Source: Burkholderiales bacterium
Lineage (GTDB): Bacteria > Pseudomonadota > Gammaproteobacteria > Burkholderiales > Burkholderiaceae
Direction: 5' to 3'
Assembly: GCA_947447845.1 (NCBI GenBank)
Contig: CANFNO010000032.1
Span: 1 to 12,296 of the forward strand
DNA: 12,296 bases
The notes under the pieces were generated by a model that was not told the origin of the DNA, did not search any database, and was given only the letters and a program-made list of their open reading frames with translations. A program made the translations under genes and the position numbers. Positions 1-8,018 of the stretch are shown one piece after another (position 1 is the first letter of the stretch; each line of letters starts with the position of its first letter).

Positions 1-2
1 CC

Positions 3-806
3 GTCGATTCTTCGAGCAGCGGCAGCGCCAATCTCGGCGAAAAAGCCATCGCAGACATGGTGGATGGCATCGGACTAAAGAGCCAGGAAATTGCGGGTGT
101 GCTGAGCGACATTGTTGGGCACCGCAAACATCTGATCGCCGAAGTTACCAAGCTCGGCGCCTACTCAAATGAACTCCAGGACCTGACCGCAGAGGTCAGC
201 AAGATTGCCAACATGACAAACCTGCTGGCCCTCAATGCCAGCATCGAAGCCGCCCGTGCCGGTCCGCATGGACGCGGGTTCTCCGTGCTGGCAGATGAGG
301 TACGTCGCCTCTCGATAACGTCCGCCGAAACCGGGAAAAAGATGAGCGCAAAGGTGGGCGCAATCATGTCTGCGTTGAAACAGGTGACCGAGATGTCCAG
401 CGAACTCGGGCTGCACGATGAAGAACGCGGACAGGTTGCCTTTCGCCTGCTAGATGGGTCGGTCGCCAATTTCGGAGCTGCTGCGGCACAACTAACCAGC
501 ATCAACCAAGACTTGCGCCAAGGTGGCGTGCAAGTCGAACAGGAATTGCATCAGACACTTGTAGCGATGCAGTTTCTGGATCGGGTCTGCCAAATATTGC
601 AACACATAGAGGCTGATCAGCAACGAATGCACGAGCACCTGCTGGAGGTGCAAGGAGCCCTGCAGCAGCGCCAGGCGCTGCCGACACAGGACGTCTCCGC
701 GTGGCTTGCAAGGTTGCAAGCCAGCTACACCACGTTGGAGCAGTCAGCGGCCCACCACGGCAGTAAAGCCCAGACCGAATCAAGCGGCGACGTGGATTTC
801 TTCTAA
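3..806 (+). CDS. Methyl-accepting chemotaxis-type protein, C-terminal part (5' end outside window)
   Basis: The frame is open from base 3, so the ATG at 57 is internal and the gene starts upstream; 267 residues are visible. Visible residues about 71-100 form the conserved cytoplasmic hairpin tip of MCPs (TNLLALNASIEAARAG, then GRGF and ADEVRRLS), the part that docks with CheW and CheA. The tip has AGPHG where most receptors have AGEHG, and it is followed by SAETGKKM, typical of a divergent MCP subgroup. No transmembrane segment is seen in the visible part. The distal helical region holds a MQFLDRVCQIL element (nt 567-602) with D193 and Q197 spaced as in the CheZ active site, and the protein ends in an acidic-aromatic GDVDFF tail. 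It lies 51 bp upstream of cheY and is probably in the same operon. The MCP signalling assignment is firm; the sensory input is unknown because the N-terminus is missing. Confidence 0.88.
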   Translation, partial: VDSSSSGSANLGEKAIADMVDGIGLKSQEIAGVLSDIVGHRKHLIAEVTKLGAYSNELQDLTAEVSKIANMTNLLALNASIEAARAGPHGRGFSVLADEVRRLSITSAETGKKMSAKVGAIMSALKQVTEMSSELGLHDEERGQVAFRLLDGSVANFGAAAAQLTSINQDLRQGGVQVEQELHQTLVAMQFLDRVCQILQHIEADQQRMHEHLLEVQGALQQRQALPTQDVSAWLARLQASYTTLEQSAAHHGSKAQTESSGDVDFF

Positions 807-841
807 GCGCGTGCACCAGATGACCCCCCATGGCTATTTAG

Positions 842-847
842 AAAAGG
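842..847 (+). promoter_or_regulatory. Ribosome binding site that sets the cheY start
   Basis: AAAAGG ends 10 nt before the ATG at 858. A TTG codon in frame at 849 is only 1 nt away and cannot use this site, so ATG 858 is preferred. Confidence 0.55.
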
Positions 848-857
848 TTTGCTCAAC

Positions 858-1229
858 ATGAATGCAAAGACTGTGCTAGTTGTGGATGACGCGGCGTCTA
901 TCCGCGCAACGGTGTCCATTGCGCTGCAAGGCGATGGCTATGAAGTCATAGAGGCCAGCGACGGCAACGATGCGCTTCGTAAGCTGCAAGCCAGGCGTGT
1001 CCACCTCATTATTTCTGACGTCAACATGCCGGGAATGGACGGAATCACCTTGCTCAGGAAATTGCGTGAGCAAGCTGCGACCAAATTTGTGCCCGTCATC
1101 ATGCTGACCACCGAAGGCAGCGATGACAAGAAGGCGCAGGGTCGCGAAGCCGGGGCAAGGGCATGGATTGTGAAACCGTTTAACCCCGTGAAGATGCTCG
1201 ACGCGGTCAACAAGCTGATTCAGCGCTGA
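858..1229 (+). CDS. cheY: CheY-like single-domain response regulator
   Basis: A 123-residue stand-alone receiver domain that should accept phosphate from CheA and carry the output signal, classically to the flagellar switch. The acidic Mg-binding pair is D10/D11, the phospho-acceptor is D54 (SDVNMPGMDG), the switch threonine is T84 and the conserved lysine is K106 in IVKPF. The aromatic switch position equivalent to Tyr106 of E. coli CheY is W103. There is no DNA-binding or other output domain. The start at ATG 858 follows an AAAAGG site and matches the usual N-terminal length; the TTG at 849 would add three residues without a usable ribosome site. It sits between a receptor gene and the STAS/cheA pair, supporting a chemotaxis role. 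PilH/PilG-type or other chemosensory outputs cannot be excluded from sequence alone. Confidence 0.9.
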   Translation: MNAKTVLVVDDAASIRATVSIALQGDGYEVIEASDGNDALRKLQARRVHLIISDVNMPGMDGITLLRKLREQAATKFVPVIMLTTEGSDDKKAQGREAGARAWIVKPFNPVKMLDAVNKLIQR

Positions 1230-1243
1230 GCGAAGGCCGTGCC

Positions 1244-1564
1244 ATGCCCCTAACCTTCAACCAGACCGAAAGCGGCACGATTGCAACCCTTTCGGGCGAG
1301 TTCACCATTGGCACGCTGGAAGACCTGAAAGCTCCCATGCTTGAAATGCTGGAGCACTTCAATCTGCAGTTGAATCTGTCTCAAGTTACCGAGTTTGATG
1401 GTGCCGGACTGCAACTTCTGAAAATAGTTTTGACCGAAGCGACGCGCAGAAACCGGCCAATTGTTCTGGAGCATGTCAACGCACATATGAGTGAGTGCAT
1501 GCAACTGCTGGGCTTTGAAGTGGCCGTTGCCGATCCAGAGGAGACGCAACATGGATCTCTCTAA
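1244..1564 (+). CDS. STAS-domain protein of chemosensory operon
   Basis: A 106-residue protein with the STAS / anti-sigma-factor-antagonist fold pattern: an N-terminal beta pair (GTIATLSGEFTIGTL), then LNLSQVTEFDGAGLQLL and a C-terminal helix region. In SpoIIAA-type proteins the loop reads DSSG and the second serine is phosphorylated. Here residues 52-55 are D-G-A-G, so neither loop position can be phosphorylated. An AAGG site lies 7 nt before the ATG. The gene starts 14 nt after cheY and its last 14 nt overlap the start of cheA, so expression is tied to the kinase. Small STAS proteins next to cheA are common in beta- and gammaproteobacterial chemosensory operons. Its binding partner is unknown; a structural adaptor role is an inference. 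Confidence 0.82.
   Translation: MPLTFNQTESGTIATLSGEFTIGTLEDLKAPMLEMLEHFNLQLNLSQVTEFDGAGLQLLKIVLTEATRRNRPIVLEHVNAHMSECMQLLGFEVAVADPEETQHGSL
1538..1543 (+). promoter_or_regulatory. Ribosome binding site for cheA inside the STAS gene
   Basis: GAGGAG ends 7 nt before ATG 1551 and lies within the STAS coding sequence. It decides the cheA start against the in-frame upstream ATG at 1491, which would add 20 residues unlike any P1 domain. Confidence 0.75.
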
Positions 1565-3776
1565 GGCTAGAAGCATATTTTTTGATGAATCGCGCGAGCA
1601 GTGCGATGCGTTGGAGCGCGCCCTGCTCGACCGCGATGAATATCCGGCGACAGAGGAAACATTCAATCTGCTGTTTCGCACAGCGCACACCATCAAAGGA
1701 TCTGCCGGCATCTTTGGGCTGGACGCATTGGTGCGCTTCGCGCATGTGATGGAAAACGTGCTCGAACAATTGCGCAGCGGCAAGATCGGCTTGTCTGAGG
1801 GACTCACATCCTTGCTGCTGAAATGCAATGACCACTTGCGGCTGCTGCTGGACAGCGGTGAGAGTGACGAAAGCCTGGCTTTGCAGGATCTTCCGCAAGG
1901 TGCGGATTTACTCGTTGAATTGCAGGCCTTTCAACAGGTGCCAAAGGGCGAAGGCATTGCCATCACTGCCCTTGGTTTGCCGACTAAGCACGCCCACATT
2001 CCAGAGGCCGACGAAGCATTGACTGCATCGCCTGACTGGCACTTTTCGCTTCGCTTCCACGCGGACATATTCCGCATGGGATTTGACCCGCTGTCTTTCA
2101 CCCATTACCTCAACAGATTGGGCTCGGTGAAGCATGTCAAAACCATCTGGCGCCAATGGCCAGAACTGTCAACGCTGGACCCGACCGAATGCTTCTTTGG
2201 TCTGGAGCTGTCATTGGAATCCAGCGCGGACCCGACACGGATTCGTGAAACCTTTGAATTTGTGCAAGATGACAGTTTCATCGGTACCCTGCCCCCACAT
2301 GCTGCGATGAAAGAGTTCCGGGCCGTGCTGGAGGTACTCACGCTGAAGTTCGATGAATCCGCCGCGACACAAATCGAGCGCTGGCTTGCACAAGATGCGT
2401 TGACCCAGGACGAAGCAAACGCCTTGCGTTCCGATACACAGCAAGTCATGGGTGTGAATGCGAATGCGCCTGTGGCAACCGTTGCGGTCGCAGGAGCAAC
2501 ATCCGCCGCTCCGCTTCCCGCCGACACAGAAAGCACCGGTGTCAAATTAGACCGGCGTAAGACCGTCAGAGGGGAAAGCCAGTATGTGCGCGTAGAGGCA
2601 GCAAAGTTGGATCGCCTGATCAACCGTGTGGGCGAGCTAGTTATTGCAGCCTCAGGAACGACCCTTTTGACGCAGGCACTCAAAGACCCGGAGTTGCTGG
2701 AATCAGTAGCAGGCATCAATGCACTGGTGGAAAGCATTCGTGACGATGCACTGACGCTGCGTATGGTTCCGGTGGGCGACATCTTCAGCCGCTTTCCGCG
2801 TCTGGTACGCGAGACCGCGCAACTTTTGGGCAAAGAAATCCGCCTGGAAATCAAGGGTGCGGAAACCGAGATCGATAAGTCCATGGTCGAGAAGCTCTCA
2901 GACCCTTTGATGCACATCGTGCGCAACGCTTTGGACCATGGCATGGAGTCTCCGGCACAACGCCAAAAGTCGGGCAAGCCGCCCTTGGGCACGGTCACTC
3001 TGGACGCGTACCACGACACGGGAGCCATCGTGATTGAGATCCGTGATGACGGCAACGGTATCAATCGCGAAAGAGTCCTCGCAAAAGCAAAAGAACGCGG
3101 TCTGGTGCCCGAAGGGCGGCAACCGTCTGACCAGGAAATACTTCAGCTGATTTTTCTACCCGGATTCTCCACGGCTGACGCCGTCAGTGATTTGTCGGGG
3201 CGTGGCGTCGGGATGGATGTGGTCAAACGCGGCATTGAGTCCTTGCGGGGAGTGGTTGAAATCGAGTCCAAGCAGGGCATCGGCACTTCATTCAAACTGC
3301 GCCTTCCATTGACGTTAGCCATCATCGATGGCTTCCGTGTCGAAGTGGATGACGCCACGCTCGTCATGCCTCTGGACATGATGTATGAGTGCGTGGATAT
3401 GCCTGCGGGCGCCATGCAACAACACGCACGGCAGATCAGCGTGCGAGGGGAATGGTTGCCGTTTGTGTCCCTGCGCGAAATGTTTGGCCTGTCACCTGCT
3501 ACCGGGCATGAGTTTGTAGTGATCGTGCACTCCGGCAATAGCAAAGCGGGCATTGTGGTGGACAAACTGCTTGGGGAAGTGCAAGCCGTCATCAAACCCA
3601 TGGGCGAGATTTTCACATCATTGCGTGGCTTTAGCGGCTCTACGATTTTGGGCAACGGCCGCCCTGCACTGGTGCTCGATATTCCACAACTCATTCAGCA
3701 TGCATGGCGCTGTGAGCGCAGGCAAGCACACATGTTGAAGCCCGAGCTAGCCCCTGTGCAAGTCGCACCCCTTTGA
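1551..3776 (+). CDS. cheA: Chemotaxis histidine kinase CheA
   Basis: A 741-residue cytoplasmic histidine kinase that autophosphorylates under receptor control and passes phosphate to CheY and CheB. The P1 HPt domain (about 1-105) has the phospho-acceptor H46 in AHTIKGSAG. A middle domain at about 163-249 (WHFSLRF to LPPH) sits where the P2 domain is found, but its sequence is unlike E. coli P2; it resembles the ferredoxin-like inserts of other CheA subfamilies. A low-complexity Ala/Val/Thr linker (about 300-340) leads to the P3 dimerisation helices (from about 341). The P4 ATPase shows the N box at N459, G1 at D499-G503, F box GFS at 538-540 and G2 at G550-M555. A P5 CheW-like domain fills about 595-735. 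There is no C-terminal receiver domain. The start at 1551 has a GAGGAG site and overlaps the STAS gene by 14 nt, suggesting translational coupling. Confidence 0.96.
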   Translation: MDLSKARSIFFDESREQCDALERALLDRDEYPATEETFNLLFRTAHTIKGSAGIFGLDALVRFAHVMENVLEQLRSGKIGLSEGLTSLLLKCNDHLRLLLDSGESDESLALQDLPQGADLLVELQAFQQVPKGEGIAITALGLPTKHAHIPEADEALTASPDWHFSLRFHADIFRMGFDPLSFTHYLNRLGSVKHVKTIWRQWPELSTLDPTECFFGLELSLESSADPTRIRETFEFVQDDSFIGTLPPHAAMKEFRAVLEVLTLKFDESAATQIERWLAQDALTQDEANALRSDTQQVMGVNANAPVATVAVAGATSAAPLPADTESTGVKLDRRKTVRGESQYVRVEAAKLDRLINRVGELVIAASGTTLLTQALKDPELLESVAGINALVESIRDDALTLRMVPVGDIFSRFPRLVRETAQLLGKEIRLEIKGAETEIDKSMVEKLSDPLMHIVRNALDHGMESPAQRQKSGKPPLGTVTLDAYHDTGAIVIEIRDDGNGINRERVLAKAKERGLVPEGRQPSDQEILQLIFLPGFSTADAVSDLSGRGVGMDVVKRGIESLRGVVEIESKQGIGTSFKLRLPLTLAIIDGFRVEVDDATLVMPLDMMYECVDMPAGAMQQHARQISVRGEWLPFVSLREMFGLSPATGHEFVVIVHSGNSKAGIVVDKLLGEVQAVIKPMGEIFTSLRGFSGSTILGNGRPALVLDIPQLIQHAWRCERRQAHMLKPELAPVQVAPL

Positions 3777-3815
3777 ATTCCAACCCACAAATTTCGGTCA
3801 ACCCAAGGAGACATC

Positions 3816-5483
3816 ATGAAATGGTTCCATCAACTGCAGGTAGCCAGCAAGCTCATCTTATCGATCGCAATACTGCTGATCCTGACCATTTCCATGGGGG
3901 GCGTAGGCTACTCCGCGATGGGGCAAATGGCGAGCCTGGTTGACGATATGCACGCCAATCAACTCACGCCCATCATGGATGTGGCCAACGCGAACATGCA
4001 GGCCATCTACCAAAACCGCAGCCTCTACCGCGTGATCGTGGAGCCAAACCAAAAGGGCATGGACGAGGCCGTGGCAAATGGGATCAAATTTGAAAAGGAG
4101 ATGTTCGTTCTGATAGACAAATACCGCAGAACCGAGCTCTCCGATCCCGAGAAAGAGCTGTTGCGAAAGTTTGATGCGTCCTGGCCCATCTACAAGGCGG
4201 CTTGCGTGGACATGCTGCGTTGGGCCAACACCGATGGGGGCACCAACCAGGAGGCGAATACCAAGGCAGCCGATGAGATGCGCTTGAAATGCCGCCCTGC
4301 GTTTAACGTCACCGATGACATTTTGACGGACATTGTGAATCTGAACAAGAAGCTGTCAGATGAGGCACTCGCTACTGCCAAAGGCACCCAACAATCGACT
4401 GGCCTGCGACTCATGCTGGCCGGTCTGTTCGCGGTCGTGATGGGAGCCTTGCTGGGATGGCTGGTGACCTACAGCATCTTGCGCCAGCTAGGGGCGGACC
4501 CTTCGTACGCAGTGGAAGTAGTGGCCCGTGTCGCCGACGGAGATTTCTCGGTGCCAGTCAAATTGCGCTCTGGGGACACGACCAGCTTGCTGTTCTCGAT
4601 TCGGGAGATGATTCACAAATTGTCCAACACCTTGACCGATGTGGGTGCGATGTCCGAGTCGCTCGGGTCTGCATCCGAAGAAGTGGCATCAACCGCCAAT
4701 TCGCTCTCGCAAACGGCCGCACAACTTTCCGGCAGTGTGGACCAGACGGGTTCCGCAGTCGAAGAACTGGCATCCACGGTTACACAAAATGCAGACAACG
4801 CGCGCGTCACGGAAGGCATTGCAACCAAGTCGGCCAGCAGCGCCACGCAGAGTGGCAAGGCAGTGGGCGACATGGTTCACGCCATGAAGGAGATCGCGAA
4901 CCGTATCACCGTGATCAACGACATCGCCAACAAGACAGATTTGCTGGCTATCAACGCTGCCATTGAGGCGGCACGTGCTGGTGAGCATGGCAAGGGCTTT
5001 GCAACAGTGGCGGTCGAGGTACGCAAGCTAGCCGAGCGCTCTCAATTGGCGGCTCGTGAGATTGGTGACTTGGCCGGGCGCTCGGTGGGAGTAGCGGAGC
5101 AAGCCGGTACGCTGCTGACCGAAATGCTGCCCGGCATCGACCAAACATCCACCCTGGTTCAAGAAATTGCAGCCGCCTCCAGAGAGCAGCGTTCAGGTAT
5201 TGACCAGATCAACACCGCAGTCTCACACATCAGCCAGGGCATGCAGTCGTCCGCCGCGTCGGCAGAAGAATTGAGCTCTACTTCTGAAGAACTCAGCGCC
5301 ACCGCCATGAAGCTGCAAGAACTGATGCAGCAGTTCACCTTGATGGGGTCCAGACCACAGCGAGGCCAGGCCAAACCCCGCGTGGGCAGGACACCTGTTT
5401 CCAAAAAGCTGGGCCACACGCGGACAAGCGCTGCAGATGACCTTGAAGTGGCAATTGATAGCCAAAAGTTCAACGACTATTGA
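3816..5483 (+). CDS. Transmembrane methyl-accepting chemotaxis protein with 4HB-type sensor
   Basis: A 555-residue inner-membrane receptor, the usual length of Tsr/Tar-like MCPs. TM1 is at about 9-31 and TM2 at about 199-221. The periplasmic part between them (about 32-198) is helical and looks like a four-helix-bundle (4HB_MCP) ligand domain, with two cysteines, C130 and C159. A HAMP domain follows (about 222-272, with LGADP and VADGDFSV). The signalling hairpin tip at 370-395 is canonical ([22 protein letters not shown]). The C-terminus is Lys/Arg-rich and ends KFNDY; no NWETF-like CheR/CheB tether is present. AAGGAG ends 5 nt before the ATG. It lies 39 nt after cheA and 10 nt before cheW, so it is probably the dedicated receptor of this pathway. 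The ligand cannot be read from the sequence. Confidence 0.95.
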   Translation: MKWFHQLQVASKLILSIAILLILTISMGGVGYSAMGQMASLVDDMHANQLTPIMDVANANMQAIYQNRSLYRVIVEPNQKGMDEAVANGIKFEKEMFVLIDKYRRTELSDPEKELLRKFDASWPIYKAACVDMLRWANTDGGTNQEANTKAADEMRLKCRPAFNVTDDILTDIVNLNKKLSDEALATAKGTQQSTGLRLMLAGLFAVVMGALLGWLVTYSILRQLGADPSYAVEVVARVADGDFSVPVKLRSGDTTSLLFSIREMIHKLSNTLTDVGAMSESLGSASEEVASTANSLSQTAAQLSGSVDQTGSAVEELASTVTQNADNARVTEGIATKSASSATQSGKAVGDMVHAMKEIANRITVINDIANKTDLLAINAAIEAARAGEHGKGFATVAVEVRKLAERSQLAAREIGDLAGRSVGVAEQAGTLLTEMLPGIDQTSTLVQEIAAASREQRSGIDQINTAVSHISQGMQSSAASAEELSSTSEELSATAMKLQELMQQFTLMGSRPQRGQAKPRVGRTPVSKKLGHTRTSAADDLEVAIDSQKFNDY

Positions 5484-5487
5484 GGAG
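5482..5487 (+). promoter_or_regulatory. Ribosome binding site that sets the cheW start
   Basis: GAGGAG overlaps the mcp stop codon and ends 6 nt before ATG 5494. The in-frame ATG at 5437 lies inside mcp and has no such site. Confidence 0.7.
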
Positions 5488-5493
5488 CCTTCC

Positions 5494-6030
5494 ATGCAAG
5501 ATAGTCTTGAACTTTCAGGCGGTGGCTCAGGCAAGTTTCATTGCGTTACCTTCATTTTGGGTGGCGACCTGTTCGCCATCGAAATCGGCTTCATACGTGA
5601 AATCGTTGAGTTCGAAGGGATCACACGCGTGCCCATGATGCCCAACTTTGTCCGCGGCATCATCAATTTGCGCGGCGCAGTGGTGCCTGTCATTGATTTG
5701 TCGGTTCGATTTGGTCGTGGTGACACAGCCATCGAGTCTTCCACCTGTGTGGCCATTTTGTCATTGCCTAATGCCGACGCACGCTACAACGAAGTGGGTG
5801 TCTTGTTGGATGCCGTATGCGAGGTGCTGGAAATTCCCAACAAGGACATCGACCCCACACCTACCTTTGGCTCCAATATCCGTGGCGACTTCATTCAAGG
5901 CATTGCCACCATCGGTGACAAGTTTGCCATCATGCTGGACGTGTGCAAGGCGTTGTCAGTCACGGAACTCAGTGTTATGGCTGAAGTTATCAATCGCGAA
6001 CAATACGCGGACAGCCTAGACGTCGCTTGA
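5494..6030 (+). CDS. cheW: Chemotaxis coupling protein CheW
   Basis: A 178-residue cytoplasmic adaptor consisting of one CheW domain, linking MCP tips to the P5 domain of CheA. Visible hallmarks are FHCVTFILGGDLFAIEI at the first SH3-like subdomain, VPMMPNFVRGIINLRG with the conserved R60, then VPVIDL, and the later LLDAVCEVLEI and FIQGIATIGDKFAIML strands. The length is slightly above that of E. coli CheW because of short N- and C-terminal extensions. The start at ATG 5494 has a strong GAGGAG site at 6 nt. The gene sits 10 nt after mcp, directly before cheR, giving the order mcp-cheW-cheR-cheB. No P1 or receiver domain is fused, so it is a plain coupling protein. Confidence 0.95.
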   Translation: MQDSLELSGGGSGKFHCVTFILGGDLFAIEIGFIREIVEFEGITRVPMMPNFVRGIINLRGAVVPVIDLSVRFGRGDTAIESSTCVAILSLPNADARYNEVGVLLDAVCEVLEIPNKDIDPTPTFGSNIRGDFIQGIATIGDKFAIMLDVCKALSVTELSVMAEVINREQYADSLDVA

Positions 6031-6056
6031 ATTCCTCAGCGCATGGACAGCAACTT

Positions 6057-6923
6057 ATGAGTTTGGACTGGTCCGCGAACAGCGGCATATTGCTTTCCGA
6101 ACGCGATTTTGAATACTTTCGAGCCTTCATTCTTGAGGCTGCCGGTATTGACCTAGGCCCCAATAAGCGGGCCTTGGTTCAGTCGCGTTTGGCTTCGCGC
6201 GTCAGGACGTTTGGTTGCCAAACTTTCACTGAGTACAGAAGCAAGCTTCAACGCGATGATGCAGCACACGAGCGCGAGCAAGCGATCAACCTTCTCTCGA
6301 CTAACGAAACCTATTTCTTCAGGGAGCCACAACATTTTGAATGGCTGCGCGACAAGGTACGTGCAATTGCAGCACAACGCGATGCCCCGGTGCGCATCTG
6401 GTCTGCGGCATGCTCCACGGGCGAAGAGCCCTACACCATCGCCATTACGCTGGCCGAAGCATTGGGCCTTTCCTCCACATGGCGGGTTTATGCCACTGAT
6501 ATCAATACCCAAGTTACGCGCTATGCGAAGCGCGGTGTTTATCCGATAGCACGCGTGCAAAAGACACCCCAATACCTATGGCAAAAGTACTTCCAGCACG
6601 GCAGCGATGAGTACGAAGGCAAGGTTCGAATAAAAGGCAGCTTGCAAGACCGTGTGGATTTTTCAAACATCAATTTGCTGCATTGTTCCAAGGCACGCGA
6701 ACGTGATTTCGATGTCATTTTTCTTCGCAATGTGCTGATCTACTTCAATGATGAAACCAAGCACCAGGTTATTGAGCAGCTCTGCGGCAAATTAGTACTC
6801 GGTGGGCATCTCTTGATAGGCCACGCAGAGACTCTTCCACAAAGCCGCTTTCCCCTGGTGCAGGAGGCTCCGTCCCGTTATCGACTGGTGCGCGGACAGG
6901 AACCTGGCAAGGCATATCCATGA
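6057..6923 (+). CDS. cheR: Chemotaxis protein methyltransferase CheR
   Basis: A 288-residue SAM-dependent methyltransferase that methylates glutamates of MCPs, the forward arm of adaptation. The N-terminal helical domain (about 12-80) is followed by NETYFFRE at 83-90, the SAM-binding [12 protein letters not shown] at 116-127, the acidic D148 in YATDIN that should contact the SAM ribose, and RNVLIYF around N225 near the active site. No C-terminal TPR repeats are present. Start choice is uncertain: ATG 6057 is preferred here, with a weak GGA at 7-10 nt upstream, while a TTG at 6027 would overlap the cheW stop codon and add ten residues with no clear ribosome site. The stop codon overlaps the cheB start as ATGA, so the two enzymes are translationally linked. 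Confidence 0.93.
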   Translation: MSLDWSANSGILLSERDFEYFRAFILEAAGIDLGPNKRALVQSRLASRVRTFGCQTFTEYRSKLQRDDAAHEREQAINLLSTNETYFFREPQHFEWLRDKVRAIAAQRDAPVRIWSAACSTGEEPYTIAITLAEALGLSSTWRVYATDINTQVTRYAKRGVYPIARVQKTPQYLWQKYFQHGSDEYEGKVRIKGSLQDRVDFSNINLLHCSKARERDFDVIFLRNVLIYFNDETKHQVIEQLCGKLVLGGHLLIGHAETLPQSRFPLVQEAPSRYRLVRGQEPGKAYP

Positions 6924-7975
6924 GCATCAAGGTTTTGATCGTTGACGACTCCGCGGTCGTGCGCGAGGTGCTGACGGCAATGCTTTCCAAGGCGCCGGAT
7001 ATTGAAGTCATCGGAGCCTGCCCGGACCCCATCTTTGCCCAGCAAAAGATGAAGACGGTGTGGCCGGATGTCATCGTGCTGGATATCGAGATGCCACGCA
7101 TGGATGGCCTTACCTTTTTGAGACTGATCATGGCGCAGCGCCCTACGCCTGTTGTCATCTGTTCTTCGCTGACGCAGGAGGGCGCCAAGATAACGCTAGA
7201 CGCGATGTCTGCTGGTGCCGTGGCGCTGGTCACCAAGCCCACGGTCAGATTGAAGGCATTCCTTGAGGATTCTTCCGAGGTGCTGCTGCATGAAGTACGC
7301 GCGGCTGCCTTGGCGCAGATGGGCAAATTGCGGCCCATGCCACTTCACACCAACCCTGCCATGGAAGTTGCGCCAATGCCAATTTCGGGCAGGGATCTGT
7401 TTCACACAACCGACAAGATCATTGCTATTGGCACCTCCACAGGCGGTACACAGGCATTGGAATTCTTGCTCCCTCAACTTCCCTACGACACTGTCGGGAT
7501 CGCTGTGGTGCAGCACATGCCTGCGCAGTTCACCAAGTCCTTTGCGGCACGCCTGAATGGTCTTTGCAAGATGGAGGTGCGGGAGGCCCAAACCGGTGAC
7601 CGCCTGCTTCCGGGGATCGTGCTCATCGCACCGGGCGGGCGTCACCTGTCGATCGGGCGTAACGGTGCCCAATTTGTGTCGGAAGTTAAGGATGGCCCTC
7701 TGGTGTCCCGGCACCGCCCTTCGGTTGATGTGCTTTTTCGTTCGGTCGCCCACTGCGCCGGGAAAAACGGGACCAGTGTGATGTTGACCGGAATGGGGGA
7801 TGACGGCGCCCGCGGCATGCGCGAGATGTTTGATGCCGGAGCGCGCACCATTGCCCAGGATGAGGAGTCCAGTGTGGTGTACGGCATGCCCAGGGAGGCA
7901 TTGGCCCATGGTGGAGTGCAAGAGGTCATGTCCCTAAGCCAAATCACCTACACGCTCGCTAGCATGAGGGGATAG
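6920..7975 (+). CDS. cheB: Chemotaxis methylesterase/glutamine deamidase CheB
   Basis: A 351-residue two-domain protein that removes methyl groups from MCP glutamates (and deamidates glutamines) when phosphorylated by CheA. The N-terminal receiver domain (about 1-120) has D9/D10 and the phospho-acceptor D55 ([11 protein letters not shown]). A linker of about 40-45 residues leads to the catalytic domain (about 165-345). There the triad can be placed by family motifs: S173 in GTSTGG, H199 in VVQHMPAQF and D295 in [10 protein letters not shown]. The start ATG overlaps the cheR stop by 4 nt, and AAGG lies 7 nt upstream within cheR. It is the last gene of the chemosensory operon in this window; cheD, which often lies between cheR and cheB in betaproteobacteria, is absent. 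Confidence 0.96.
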   Translation: MSIKVLIVDDSAVVREVLTAMLSKAPDIEVIGACPDPIFAQQKMKTVWPDVIVLDIEMPRMDGLTFLRLIMAQRPTPVVICSSLTQEGAKITLDAMSAGAVALVTKPTVRLKAFLEDSSEVLLHEVRAAALAQMGKLRPMPLHTNPAMEVAPMPISGRDLFHTTDKIIAIGTSTGGTQALEFLLPQLPYDTVGIAVVQHMPAQFTKSFAARLNGLCKMEVREAQTGDRLLPGIVLIAPGGRHLSIGRNGAQFVSEVKDGPLVSRHRPSVDVLFRSVAHCAGKNGTSVMLTGMGDDGARGMREMFDAGARTIAQDEESSVVYGMPREALAHGGVQEVMSLSQITYTLASMRG

Positions 7976-7977
7976 GC

Positions 7978-8015
7978 GGGGCAGACAGCTACCATGCACA
8001 CTTGCCCTGTTTTTT
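7978..8015 (+). terminator. Possible weak intrinsic terminator after cheB
   Basis: GGGGCAG (7978-7984) can pair with TTGCCCT (8002-8008) using two G-U pairs, and a run of six T follows at 8010-8015. The loop of 17 nt is long and the stem is short, so termination would be weak. Its place just after the last che gene supports the call. Confidence 0.35.
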
Positions 8016-8018
8016 CAC

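Noticed and set aside
1491..1550. Upstream in-frame ATG extending CheA by 20 residues
   Set aside because: The extension lies inside the STAS gene with Cys/Trp/Arg-rich residues not seen in P1 domains, and a strong ribosome site points to ATG 1551.
2105..3064. Long open frame of 319 codons on the minus strand inside cheA
   Set aside because: It lies opposite a fully recognisable CheA core, is Ser/Arg/Thr-rich low-complexity in translation and matches no family; a shadow of the plus-strand codons.
7196..7921. 241-codon minus-strand open frame inside cheB
   Set aside because: Antisense to the conserved receiver end and methylesterase domain, with no domain signal; a compositional shadow.
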